NCBI RefSeq assembly: GCF_004027225.2
Contig: NC_044284.2
Span: forward strand, 14,054,501-14,118,500
Direction of reading: 5' to 3'
From: Strigops habroptila
Lineage: Eukaryota > Chordata > Aves > Psittaciformes > Psittacidae
Length of the DNA stretch: 64,000 bases
The notes under the pieces are model-generated. The model was not told the origin of the DNA and ran no database searches. It saw only the letters and a program-made list of their open reading frames with translations. Numbering within the stretch: the first letter of the stretch is position 1; each line of letters starts with the position of its first letter. This document shows positions 1-11,921 of the stretch, in pieces. The position numbers were made by a program, and so were the translations under genes.

Positions 1-3000
1 AAAACTGTTGAGGAATAACAAGGAAACAGTAAACACGTGGTAGGACATTCACATCTCATCTTACCCCTTTGACTTAGGGCTTTTGTCTAATAGTGGAAGG
101 AGATTCCTTTGAAGGGCATTTGTAACAAACATTTATGTTGCATACATCTAGATAAGAAGGTTGCCTTCCTGTCTCAGACACTCGAAAGGTAGATGATGTG
201 GGTCCTGATGTTTTGGGTTCTTTTTGTTAAAATTGTTGCTTTATTTTTGCTGCATTGTGACCCAGTAGTGCTACTGCAATTTGAAAGTGGGTTTTATGCC
301 TTTTTTATTTTTTTAGCAAAGCAAAAACTATTTCTGTAGGGTAAAATTGCTTTACAGCCTTATTAGATGAATGCTTTCTTATGTGGCTTTGTAGTCCATT
401 GAAAAATTTCAGCTTAAAGTTATCAGCAATGACATGCTTCAGCTTGAGCCAAAGTAAATTATATGAGTGTTGTTGCTATCTTTTGATTGCTTAAATTACT
501 TTCAGTACTATTTATAGTGAATTAGGAACATAGTTCTTCCTAAGTAATATCTGTCATCCTATGAGGTTGTAGAGAGCTTTCGCAGTCAACTTCTTCCTTG
601 TGCTTTTTACTGTAGACATCATTTAACCTCTGGCCCTTAGCATGCTGACTGAAGCGAAAATCAACAGCAAAGATAAAAATGAATATGAATTTTTATTCTT
701 TAATAATAGGTTCTAGGAGGCCTGGACCTACCACATTTTACTTGTAACAGAGCTGAGAAATTTATAAGATAAACCTTGATAGATAAAAGTATTTTTTCTC
801 TATCAAAGCTTCCAAGCCAGATATTCATAGCTATCATCTTTCCTTCTGAGGGAAAATGCTCAACATCTTGAGAATTCCAGTCTTCAAGAACACATCAGGC
901 TTTTGAAACTATTTCCTATGAAATGACTACAGTTAAAGAGTCAATCATCCTTTTCCTTTGAAAATTTTCACACTATAGTAATGTTGTGATTCAGAGATTT
1001 TGTGCTTTTCTGATTTAGAGGAAATAGGGAAAGGTAATTCTGCTGAACCAGTAACCCACATACGTTCTTACTAAGACTAATATTCCTTAATACTTTGTCA
1101 AAAAATGTCTTCCAGCGCAGTCCTGTCATCAAAACTATGCAGTTTTTATTGTGGCTAAGAAGTTACTTCTTGCATGAGGTGTGATATTGTTGAATTGCTT
1201 TCCTACTGTAAAGGCCTTCACAAGTCTGCTTAAGGGTTAAAGTATATTCAGTTTTTCAGATTTTTGTGCTGTAAAAGTGAATAGAAACCTGGTATATTTC
1301 TACTTCTGTGAATGTATTATTTTGTATTTGGCTGAAAGTTTTTAAAACATAACGGGTGGTTCTGAATCATGTGACTAAGATAAGCATTGTAAAGAGTAAA
1401 ACTACATCATGTAACTGATTTTTACAACTTTAAGTGTAAATTCCTTGTCAGTTTCCTTCTGTGTAGAGTGGTTTTTGAGACCTTCCTTTGTCACCAAGCA
1501 TACTGCTATTTGCTGGAAGTATTGTAGTGTAAAAATCTGAAATATCAGTAAGAGGTGTTTTCTGAAGCTCACAAGCAAAACAACAGAAAACCTGAAACAA
1601 AGCACACTACTTATGTTTCTTTGCTCTATTAAGATACCTACCAGCACGCTTTTAGAGGCTGAATACTCGTGACCTAATCTCATGTTTGATTTTGTTCTTG
1701 TATTTAATGAGAAGCATTGCTCAGAAGACATCTTTGGTTTTGTAGTTCTCTGTGTTATGAGAAAATTTTTGTTTCTTTTTCTTTCTGAAACTGAAAGACA
1801 AGTACTTCATAAACTAGGAGCTCAAACTGACTTTCATTTTTTAGTGTTTCCAAAACTCAGAAAGAGACCATGCAAACAAATGGGTTTCGGATAGATTTTT
1901 AACTGAGGTATCAGATGGACAACCTTAATCGTATAAAATTTAGCTTTTGCAAGATGAATGAAAATGTTGCTGATACCCTCTTGCTGTGCTTGGTTGGTGT
2001 TTGTTTTTTCCCTTCCATGCTAACCAACCATGTCTAATCAGTCTTTCTCTTATTCATGTTGCTAATACTGTGTTAACATTTTAAAGTGATATGCTAACAA
2101 AACCTACTTCTGCTAGTGTTTTCTTCAGCTTGGTGCCCTTGTTACAGTTATACATCATTGAAGTACTTCATTCTTATGATATATACAGTGACCATACATC
2201 ATCAGAGTGAGCTAGTACTCTCATAACATACTGCATTAATACATCAACAAGCCTAGCTGAGGCTCCAGTAATCTATTGGTGTAATATACCATAAGGTAAG
2301 ATATATTTATAACTATAGGCTAGTCTGTCTATAAATTGTGAATGTCAAAGAATTGGGATCACAGCAGGCAGATTTTAGGATGGATTGACTTGAATGGTAT
2401 GTTATTTTACTAGTAAGGAGCTGGAGGTAGTTGTGGATTAGGCCCAGGTCAGCAGAGGAGCTGACGTGGCTGAACACAGTTACCTGCATCACCTGCTAGG
2501 CATACTGGTGCAATGAAATAGACCCCAATATTGCTGAGATAAAGGGCTGTGCAGTTCAGTCCAGATATTTTCACCATCTTGTGATTTTCAGATTTGTCTG
2601 AAAAGTCTGGGTCTGGATAACTTCTGGCAGATAGTGGTAACGCACAGAAAATCTTGTGATGGTATCTTTGGAGTTTTTTCTAAACCATAAACTAAAGAAG
2701 ACACCAAAACAGTGCAATTTAAGTAGAGTTTTTACTTTAGTATTTTACAAAGTTAATCTTGCAGGAATATATATTGATGTTGTAAATTTCCTTGGGTAAA
2801 TTGAGATGGGAGTGGGATCACAAGCAGTATTTATTAAAACAACTTTTATTAACTTATTAATATAATTAAGATGTTTACTTCCAGCAGATAACTGTTCACA
2901 CAGTACATGCACTTATTCCTTTACACTTCACTTGCACCCACACAGAAAAATCTCTCATAGCTACAAGGTGGGACCGTAGGCCTTCGGACTCAGAAGTGGA

Positions 3001-3029
3001 GGCTCAAGTTGGCTTACCCGTGAAACTTT

Positions 3030-3059
3030 GATGTCAGCATGATGTCAGCATGTCAGCAT
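3030..3059 (+). repeat. short tandem duplication (GATGTCAGCAT)
   Basis: GATGTCAGCAT occurs twice back to back (3030-3040 and 3041-3051), followed by a partial copy GTCAGCAT (3052-3059). It looks like replication slippage. Confidence 0.9.
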
Positions 3060-4540
3060 ATCCCTCAGCATGTATGCTTCCTCTCTTTGCCTAATATTTT
3101 CTACTTACTATTTCTGCCGCTGCAGGGAAAGGTACCAATAGAGTCCATTCACACACTTGCATAGGTGGGACTTTCCTGGCTTTGGCTGAAACTTAGTCGC
3201 TATAGTAGCTGATGTCATGCTTCTGCTAAGAGCACTAAATCTGGTCTTGAAAGGTTTTCAAACCTACAGTCTTCAGCTCTGTGTTGCTGAAAGAAACATT
3301 GAGCGAACAGTCAGGAATGTGCATGGTGGGGGAGTGGGAAGTGTTATGAAGAAATGTTTATAGAGACCTAAATGGGATGTACTGTTTACTGAGGTTATGA
3401 CGGGTTCATTTTGTTATATGTATTGATGTAATCTGTAGTTCGTGCATTGTTCGTTGTGTTGTTTTTGTGTTTTGGGGTTATGTGTTGTTTTTTCCTCTAA
3501 TGTCCTTTTTTACTTCCTCAGGAAAATATTCTTTGGTCAGATTTCAGGTAAAAAGTAATTAGAACTTTATGAACTTGACCCATGGATTTTATTGACTAAT
3601 GTAAAAGAAAGAGGGGGCTTTGTTCTAATTTTAAATAGAAAGCAGGGAGGTGGGGTATTCAGACTTCTGTGCCCTAGTTACGTTTGAAAAGATAAAACTA
3701 AGAAAAATCTAATGAAATAAATTTTCTTCATAATAGAAATCACTTGAAGTTAATAAGAAATAGGTATTTCTTCAGTTCAATACTTTATTTGGAAAACAGT
3801 ACTACATGGATAAAAATACATAATGATTCTTAGAGTATCAACCTGTTACTACTTTTCACAATTTTGATTCTAGTTTTATTTGTTTAATAGTAGTAAAATA
3901 AATTCCAAATTACACATTTGAACATCATCCAGCATCAATACATGAGGTAAACTACCACACAAAAATATCATGTAAATTGACTTCTGTTTTGGAATTTGGT
4001 AAAGCCATGGGAGACAAACTAACCATCATTATGCACTAAACTGTTAATTTTCATCCCTAATCAGGAATAAGAGACATCTTTATTTCAGTTAAAAGTAACA
4101 GTCCTGGGAGGAACTATATCTTCAGAATATAAATGCTGGATTACTTGAGAATCCTTCAAACAACATCAATCCATGTGTATTGAGACATGTAGTATGTACA
4201 CACGCTTCTAGAAGAAGGAGCAGTTTAGCTGTGCTTTCTAAAGAACATGCACTAGCGTTAGAAGTTAAGGATAGCTAAACTTTTCTAGCACTCACTGACT
4301 CATGAGAACACTCTATATGAAGAAAAACAAGCTGCAGTTTAGGTTTAATTTGATCCAGTAATGGCATCTGCAGGCAGAAGAGGAGACTACATCTGATTCA
4401 CCTCTGCAGATACACAAGCTATTCTTTTTGGACAGGAAATTTCTTCTCATTCTTTGTATACTCTTAACATGCTGTCATGAGATGAGTTCTGTTGCTTTTG
4501 TATGTTTTGCAACTTTTCTGATTTCATGATAAGGCAGGTT

Positions 4541-4762
4541 TATAGTTTGTGGGGTGTGTTTTGTTGTTTTATTTGTTGTGGGTTTTCTGTTGTTTTGTTT
4601 GGGGCTTGATTTTTTTTTTTTTCCCCATTCCCTTCCTAACTTTTGGTAAGATCTGAGATTGTTTATGCATTTTCCCAAGGAAGGGCTGTTTAACTTTTTC
4701 TCTATTTTTAAGTCCTAATATATTGCTTTTCTATATATATATTAAAAAAAAAAAAAAAAAAA
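4541..4762 (+). repeat. G/T-rich low-complexity tract and poly-A run
   Basis: About 85 bases are made of T and G blocks (GTTTTG-like units), ending in 13-14 T. Further on, an alternating TA stretch runs into 19 A (4744-4762). Similar G/T tracts occur at about 26450-26510 and 32918-32985, and the complementary A/C form lies at 31520-31570. They carry no coding signal. Confidence 0.8.
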
Positions 4763-5139
4763 TTGCCATCTTTTATTTGTTTTCTGCTCTTAGGAACTGG
4801 AATCAGTACATATAACAAGATTTGGTTACTCTTCAACTTTTTTCCTGCCGTCTTTTTTGTTTGTTCTTGTTGTTTTAGTATGTTTGTTTGTGATAGTATT
4901 GGTTTCTAGAATAGGATATGGTGTATTTAATCTAATCAACATCCATATAATTTGATTGTTGCAGTGAAAACAGGACAAAACTGAGAAAGATGTCTCCTGA
5001 GCTGACATTTCATCAACAGTGAATACCACAGACAACATAAAAAATACTATGGTATTTCAGGTATCTCTCAGTATGAGTTAATTGTGAATATCTTGCAGAT
5101 ATCATAGTGGGAGTGTTATAGATCACCCAACTAAGATGA

Positions 5140-6395
5140 AGAGGCAGACAAAATATTCCATAGTATGCTGGGAGAAGTCTCACAATTGCTAGCCCTTGTT
5201 CTTGTGGGGGACTTCAACTTACCGTGTCCGCTGGAAATACAGCGGAGAGGAAACAGCCTAGGAGGTTCCTGAAGTGTGTAAAAGATAACTTCCTGATACA
5301 GCTGGGGAGTGAGCCAACTAGGGAGGGTGCCCCACTGGACCTGTTGTTTGTGAGCAGAGAAGGACTCGTGGGTGATGTGATGACTGGAGGATGTCTTGGG
5401 CACGGTGATCATGAAATGGAGTTTTTGATTATTGAGGAAGTAAGGAAGGGGATCAGCAGAACCGCTACCCTGGACTTCTGGAGGGCAGACTTTGGCCTGT
5501 TTAGGAGACTGATAGACAGTCCCTTGGCAAGCAGGCCAAAGGAGTCCAGGAAGGCTGTACATTCTTAAAGAAGGAAATCTTAAAGGCTCAGGAGCAGGCT
5601 GTCCCAATGTACTGAAAGACGAGCTGGCAGGAAAGACTGGTCTGGCTGAACCAGAAAGCTTTGGTGGGAACTCGGAGGAAAAAAAGATTTTATGACCCTT
5701 GGAAGAAAGGGCAGGACACCCAGGAGGACTACAGGGATGTCATGAGGCTACACAGAGAAAATTAGACAGGCCAAATCCCAACTACAATTTACTATTGCTG
5801 TAAAAGACAATGTTTCTATAAATACATTAGCAACAAAAGGAGAGCTAAGGAGAATCACCACCCTTTATTGAATGCAGGGAGAAAGTAACAAAGGATGAGG
5901 AAAAGGCTGAGGTACTTACTACCTTCTTTGCCTCAGTCTTTCAGAGTAAGATCCATTGTTCTCCAGGTCCCCAGCCTCCTGAGCTGGAAGACAGGGACAG
6001 GGAGCAGAATGAGGCCCCCATGTACCAAGTGAAAATGGTTGGTGACCTGCTATACCACATGGACATGCACAAGTTTGTGGGACCAGATGGGATCCATCCA
6101 AGGGTACTGAGGGAGCTGGTGGAAGTGCTCCCTGAGTCACTTCAGTCATTTATCAGCTATTCTGTCTAACTTGTGAGGTCCCAGTTGACTGGAAGCAAAT
6201 ATGACACTCATCCACAAGAAGGGCTGAAAGGAGGATCTGGGGAACTACAGGCTTGTCAGGCTGACCTTGGTGCTCGGGGAGGTCATGGAGCAGGTCATCT
6301 TGAGTGCCATCATGTAGCTTGTTCAGGACACCCAGGTGATCAGGTCCAGTCAGCATGGGTTTATCAAGGGCAGATCCTGCCCATGTTGCTGACAA
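5140..6395 (+). mobile_element. CR1-type LINE fragment, endonuclease to early RT part of ORF2, decayed
   Basis: The + strand reads as the ORF2 of an avian CR1 non-LTR retrotransposon. The end of the endonuclease domain comes first, with a GDFN-like motif near 5210 and then a stretch resembling NFLIQLGSEPTREGAPLDLL near 5288-5350. The linker follows, and then the beginning of the reverse transcriptase (SQHGFIKGRSC, read at about 6347-6380). The frame shifts several times and contains stops, so it is dead. The copy is truncated at both ends: there is no ORF1 and no 3' tail on this strand. It abuts an oppositely oriented RT fragment. Minus-strand open frames over this interval are shadows. Confidence 0.88.
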
Positions 6396-6738
6396 AGATT
6401 TTAAGCAGTGGCGGTTCCAATACCAACAGCTGCAGAGTGCCACTCGTCACTGGTCTCCACTTGGACACTGAGCCTGCGACTCTTTGGGTGTGACCATCCA
6501 GCCAATTCCTTACCGGTCAAGTCCTTGCCTTTCCAGATTAGAGGTAAGGATGTTGCTCAGGACTGTCAAATACCTTGCGCAAGTCCAGGTAGGTGATGTC
6601 AGTCACTCCACCAAAGTTGTCTACCAACACCGTAACCCCATTATAGAAGGCCATCATACTTGTCGGGTATGGTTTGTCCTTAGTGAAACCATGTTGGCTG
6701 TCACCAATCACCTCCTTGTTTTCCGTGTGCCTTAGAAC
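6380..6738 (-). mobile_element. CR1-like LINE fragment, RT domain, inverted relative to its neighbour
   Basis: The minus strand contains a degraded reverse transcriptase segment: QHGFTKDKPYPTSMMAFYNG, then a YLDLRKVFDS-like motif (the YLDFSKAFDT of intact elements), then a WxxVTSG region and a LKIFVSNM-like motif (LFNIFINDL in intact copies). It has frameshifts and an internal deletion. Because it contains the same QHGF motif as the + strand fragment it abuts, the two are separate RT copies joined head to head, not one simple insertion. Confidence 0.8.
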
Positions 6739-8043
6739 AGATGAGTAAGTGTAGAATAAAACAAATGCTGTTTTTGAACTCCTGAGCCATATTCAACAGT
6801 AGATAGCAAAGTTAATAAGCAGGGCTCAGTTTTTTGGTCTTTTGTTTTGCCCTTCCCATTACAAGGAAATTCTTTCCATTCTGCTTCTTACCCCTAAAAT
6901 ACCAAACAATAATATTGAAAGCATTTGTTTAAATGTTTGATTAAGGAAGAGGAAATCAGAAAAGCTTCCATCAGGTTAACTTAGCTGGCCTTCAGTTCTT
7001 GTTTGATTATGACCAGCAGTATGCAAACTTTATCGCCTAAACTTGGATCTTTCTACAAGATAATTAATCAAGTTGTGAAGTGCACGTATAGCGTATATAA
7101 ACTTTTTATGCTATGCTTACCCCACCTAGAGCATGTGACACACAGTCCAGAAGGACGTATGCCAAGTTGTTTGTTAGTATGCCTCATTCTGCTCTGCAAC
7201 AGTATAGTAGTTGCTCTAATTTTGCAGGTTATCAGGAGAGGGAATCCAGACTTAAATGTGAAAGCTTACAAGGTGCTGTTTGTTAGCACTGTGAGGTTTG
7301 TTGTATGTAGCAGAAGAGTGATAAGTAATGGACTAATGCAACGAGGATGCTGGATCACTTATTTCTGTTTGCATAAAACACTTGTAAATGTCTCTAAGTA
7401 GTCTCATTAGGCTGCTGTGGCTAACGCTGCAGGATTGAACCTATGCTGTTCCTGTTACTGGTGGTATCGTTAGAGGGTCACTGCCTTCTTGGATTAGCCC
7501 AGAAAGGCTGCAGGGACCTGGTTCATGCTTTGTGGATTCGGGGGGGTCCATAACAGCATGATCTCATAACAGCTTTCAGTAGATCGTAGACCCCTAAAAT
7601 ACCCCAGCAGCAAGAGCCCTTGCTGGTGTTCTGTGCTGGTGTGCTGCCACGTCCCGTGACTATTTCAGAAGATAGCTCAGATGGAATCCTTCCCTGCTTA
7701 GTTCTACTGTAAAATTAAAAATGAGCTGCCAGGTCTGACTGAATAATTCTCTATCCAAATCCATTTGTCACTTAGTATTTCTTTCATGATTCTTTTAGCT
7801 GTTTTAATTCTGCCACTTGCCAGCACAGTCCCTGAAAAGCTTTCTCAGAAAAAGATGGATGGTAACAAAAACTTCTAGACCTTGATAGTTTCGGATTTTT
7901 TCTCTTCAATAAAGTTCGCTGGCTATACCTGCCTTTGGTAAGGTGGCGGAAAAGCCTGCTCAAATATTAAGCCATCTATTAGAGGACTCTCTGTATTCCA
8001 AGTCGCAATTACCTTCGGCAGTTGGTGGCATGCCCCCACGCAG

Positions 8044-8057
8044 CCGCTAGATGGCAG
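8044..8057 (+). promoter_or_regulatory. candidate CTCF binding site
   Basis: CCGCTAGATGGCAG fits the CTCF core consensus CCASYAGRKGGCAS at all positions but one (G for A at position 3). It sits in a local GC-richer patch within AT-rich DNA, about 36 kb upstream of the ZNF281 promoter. Only the motif is seen; occupancy is inferred. Confidence 0.5.
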
Positions 8058-8298
8058 TGTTTCCCAAGGGAGCACTAGTTAAGACCCTTTTAGGCAGCAG
8101 CTCCTAACGAGGCATGGAAGGAATCATCCCTACCTGAAATTTAACACTTCTACCAGATTCGTGAAACGTTAGTTTATATAGAATAATCTGGTTTGGGGGT
8201 TGTGCAGTTTATAGAATAACTTTTCTGTTATACATTCCCTTAAGTAATTATATGATAGCCATAGTGTAGCTGTACGGATAAAGATAGCTATGTTGTTA

Positions 8299-8322
8299 TA
8301 TGCAAAAATATATGCAAAAATA
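8299..8322 (+). repeat. perfect tandem 12-mer, two copies
   Basis: TATGCAAAAATA is repeated exactly twice (8299-8310 and 8311-8322). Simple slippage duplication. Confidence 0.95.
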
Positions 8323-8798
8323 TGTACTATTCTAGACTTATTTTTCACATTGTTAGATTAGCATTTTCAGTGTATTAAAGTTGCTATTAAGAAAAAGAAA
8401 GCTTGTGCAAAATACAGTTCAATAACTGATTTTATGAATAGCACAAATATATATAGTTAGGCCCACCGTTTTATAAACTCAAATAACTTTTCTGTGATGA
8501 TCATGTGAATAGCACAGAAAAAAATTTATTTTATTTTTAGCTCGGATTTCATATTGCAAAATATAAAACTAGGAGAGATGAAACAAATCTTATGCCTGTT
8601 TAATTTCAAATTCATTCTTCAGCCAATTTTAATCACCAGAATACTTAAAACTAATATTTTGCAGCACAGGGGCTGGCTCTCTATTCCTCCTTATCTCTCC
8701 CACAAGTCACATAGTGGGCTGAGGATGAAGTTCAGAATGGAACTCAGAAATTCTGGTGTTTCTTGTAACTGGTAGGTAAGAAATAGCTTGCAGTCTTC

Positions 8799-8823
8799 TT
8801 TTTTTTTTTTTTTTTTTTTTTTT
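8799..8823 (+). repeat. poly-T run (25 T)
   Basis: An uninterrupted homopolymer. No retrocopy is recognisable next to it on either strand. Confidence 0.95.
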
Positions 8824-9799
8824 AGAAGGTTAATTTTGTAAATAGAAGTTGCTGTGAATGTGTTCTAATGGCAAGACTGAGTTTTAGTAAGGTTTATATT
8901 TGTACTGAATGAGAGAAATATTGGTAGGAAAACCTGACAATGTCTTCAGAGAAGCTTGATACTCAAGAATTATTTATTTAGTAACTTTTTTGTTCCCTGT
9001 TTAAAATAACCCCTGGAGTTCTTTTAGAATGTCTCGCATCATAATTTCAAGCTGTATCCAAATTTCTACCAAGATCTGAGATGGACTATGCTTGTCTTTC
9101 TCCAGCCTTGGCTACGCTTCTTGTGAAAGTGAGGTTATAAATCAGATAGTGAAAGGGGGGACTGGTTTTTTTGAGAGCTATTCCTTGTTTAATGAGCAAT
9201 CTGCATTTACTCACACTCTTGCCTCTCTAATAAAAGCACAAAAAGGGGCATGAAGCAATCCAGCTTGTCAATTATTCTGCTTACTAAAACTCAGACCACA
9301 GGTTTAGGAACTATTTTATTAATGGTGTTGTGGTAGCATGGGATTCTTCCAGAAGTTTGTTTGTGTTTCACTGCCATTGGAATGGAATAAAGAAGTTAAC
9401 AAAACCTATGAGTGGATGTGAAATGAAAGCAACAGCAGTAAAGCAGTCTCAGCTCTAAAAAAAAATTAAAATAAAAATTCTCTTTTCACAATGAGCAATA
9501 TTAAATTATGCATTTTGCAGATGAATCAGTAAGATCACTATAGGATATATCTCCTGATGTATCTATCGAGTCTTGCACTTAATGTTGGGGGTTGCCTTTA
9601 TTTGTTTTGTTGTTAGAAAGCCAGAAGAAGGTACATTTCTTGATATAGTTTAAAGAGAGGATTTCTCTTTGCAGAGTATTAATGTACTTGGATCATAATA
9701 GCTGTGGTTTGACCTCTCCAACTTCTGACGCTATTGAGTCATCATCAAACTATCTCCTGTTCTGTTGCTGTGGCTGGAATTGCATGAAAATCTACAGTG

Positions 9800-9925
9800 T
9801 TTCTCATCTAGTAAATCTCAAAGTGCTTTGCAAAGGTGAGAAACTATTTGTCTTCCAACAGATGGGAGGAGAAAGTGTTCAGATTAGCTGGTTGCTAGCT
9901 CTCAGTTGCAAAGCAAATCAGTGGT
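9800..9925 (-). mobile_element. ancient MIR-like SINE relic
   Basis: On the + strand, 'aatctcaaagtgctttgcaa' is followed about 35 bases later by 'acagatgggaggaga'. Both match, in the same order, the reverse of the old amniote MIR-type SINE (its '...aaatgggg...' and '...aaagcgctttgagat' parts). The copy is strongly diverged, as expected for a pre-avian insertion. Assigned from remembered consensus only. Confidence 0.5.
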
Positions 9926-11858
9926 CTAACTGTCTTTATTAACAGATCTTGTTCAAGAAATAGATTCTTAGCTTCAGGAAGATCTGCTTAGTTGACGTGG
10001 TATTTTTTTAACTTTTAGGGAATTAGCATATTTATAAGTTATCTTAAGAATTTAACTACTAAGTTAGTGCACACTTTGCATGGATACAGTTAGAACACTG
10101 TAAAGGAAGTTACGGTTAACTACAAACCAGCTTTAGGCAACATCCCTTTATATAGTAATAGGTGAAGTAGGCTTTATTACTTAAACTTTGGAGCACTGCA
10201 TAGAGGCGAGCCCTGCAGTTTTGCTTGCTTGTGCTTTTTCATATTGGTGTTACATGAAGATGTGTGGCTGTTCTTACAGTACCTAGAACCCCAGTGGAAC
10301 CAGCTTTTTAATCTGTCAGTTTAATGGTCCCTTTTCACTGCACTTGAGAGTACACTTCCATGCTATTAGTTTACAGCAGTGGTCTAGGAAAGATGAGACT
10401 TCAGTAAGATGTACAAGACATAAAACACATTTATGACACATTGCACTGGCAACACTGTGCATTGGTAGACTATGACGTCCAGAGAATAAAGATTGTTCTC
10501 TGCTACGTGCTTTAACCAAGTGATGCTGTGTCCTGAGAGCGCATTTACCAGCATTCTCTGCACAGAGAAGTAAAGACATCAGTGACCTGTTCTTCACAAA
10601 TGCACGGAGGTGCAAAATATAGTAGTTGGCTTTTCCCTGATTTCTCACATTATTTGAGCTTTCAGAGAGAAACAAATTTCTAAACATGGAAGAAGAAATC
10701 CTTCAAAGAATTTATTCACAGAACCTAGAGAACTGTTTTATAAACAGTATTTAAAACCATCACAGTGTTTGGAAATGTTGAACAATGCATACAAGCAGTT
10801 AAGCCTAAAAAAGGTTTCTTGTGGCTGGTACATTTAAGTTAAATCAGTAAGTTTCTTTCAGACTAAACGCATAATGTGAGTCTGAAGTATTATTCTGCCT
10901 TGTCTAGGTGTTAGAATGTGGAAGCCACATATTTAGCAGGATGCTGATACTTTTTACAGCTATGCAGTGTTAGGGTGATTACTGCTCAACACAAAGTCAT
11001 GAAATGTCTTTATTCCCTATGCCTTTTGTAAGGAAGAAGTCATCTGCCAGGCATTTTCAATAGAAACTTAATAATCCAGTAGGCAGTGCAGCGCACCAGC
11101 TCCTTCACCCATTTCTGATTTGGCTGTATAGTCACAGCAAGATGCACTAGTAAAACTTCTGTTACTACAGAATGCACAAGGTTGGCTTTTGTGTTGAATA
11201 AGACTATTATATTCTTGCAGTCATTTTTTCTGATTGTAACGTTTGACTATTTGCTTGCATAAATTGGAGCTCTGTACATTTATTTTGACAGCTTATCAAT
11301 GCTCTTTTTTTATGATCAAAAGAGGTCAATAAAAGCCATATTCATATAGAATAGTGGTTTGTGACTAACTTACTAGATTGTTGTTGGACACTTCTACATC
11401 TGGTACGTAATGGATTTCTGTGCTACTATGTTTTCTTTAAAGAGTAAGCACATTCTTATGTGTGCACACATCTGATCTGTTTTCTATTATTTCTGTACTT
11501 TGAAATGTCACAATATTCAGAGCATGCTGGTATATTCCATCTTCATGAGATGCAGACCTCTAGGATGATGCTGTCTTTAATTTCTTAGCCTGTGCTTTGT
11601 CTGCTGGAAGCCTTTTTTTTCTGTTCAGTTTTTCTTGCTTATTTTTACATGAGAAACATATAGACGTTTCTATTTTTAGTAAATGCAAAATTAGGTTGTA
11701 AAAGTGGTTTGAAGAGGGTGAAGCTTTTTTAGTTTGCTACTGCAGAGGCTGCATCAGGAATCTGCTTAGGTAAAGATATTTGTTATTATTTAGATTGTAT
11801 AAATGCTCACTACTTGGAAGGCGTTTTCCAAACGGAGAGGAAACCTCTGTCCCAAAGA

Positions 11859-11880
11859 GTTTAGAGCTGAAACTCTAAAC
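11859..11880. repeat. perfect 8-bp inverted repeat (small hairpin)
   Basis: GTTTAGAG, a 6-base loop (CTGAAA), then CTCTAAAC. It lies just before the G-rich block at 11891. The nearby 'ctctgtcccaaagagttta' resembles a segment of old amniote SINE/LINE tails, so the whole block may be a repeat relic. Confidence 0.8.
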
Positions 11881-11890
11881 AAGCTGAAAC

Positions 11891-11921
11891 GGCGGGGGGG
11901 GTGGGGAGAAGAAAGGGGAGG
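11891..11921 (+). other. G-rich block, potential G-quadruplex
   Basis: Runs of eight G, four G and four G, plus a terminal GG, lie within 31 bases on the + strand. Structure formation is inferred. Confidence 0.5.

Larger units (their letters stand above)
1..5139. other. AT-rich intergenic DNA, no gene seen
   Basis: No open frame here has a recognisable domain; the longest are about 110 codons and look like chance. The stretch contains a short tandem duplication at 3030-3059, a G/T-rich low-complexity tract near 4540-4625 and a 19-base A run at 4744-4762. A 26-nt segment at 3522-3547 has good splice-like borders but is too short to interpret. Confidence 0.7.

Noticed and set aside
3522-3547. 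26-nt segment with a strong acceptor and a donor (reads ENILWSDF)
   Set aside because: Too short to test, and no phase-compatible partner was found nearby.
5131-5607. 158-codon minus-strand open frame
   Set aside because: It lies antisense to the CR1 endonuclease region, which clearly reads on the + strand.
7003-7401. 132-codon + strand open frame with a hydrophobic stretch
   Set aside because: No recognisable family, and no promoter, splice or poly-A context. Expected by chance in 64 kb.
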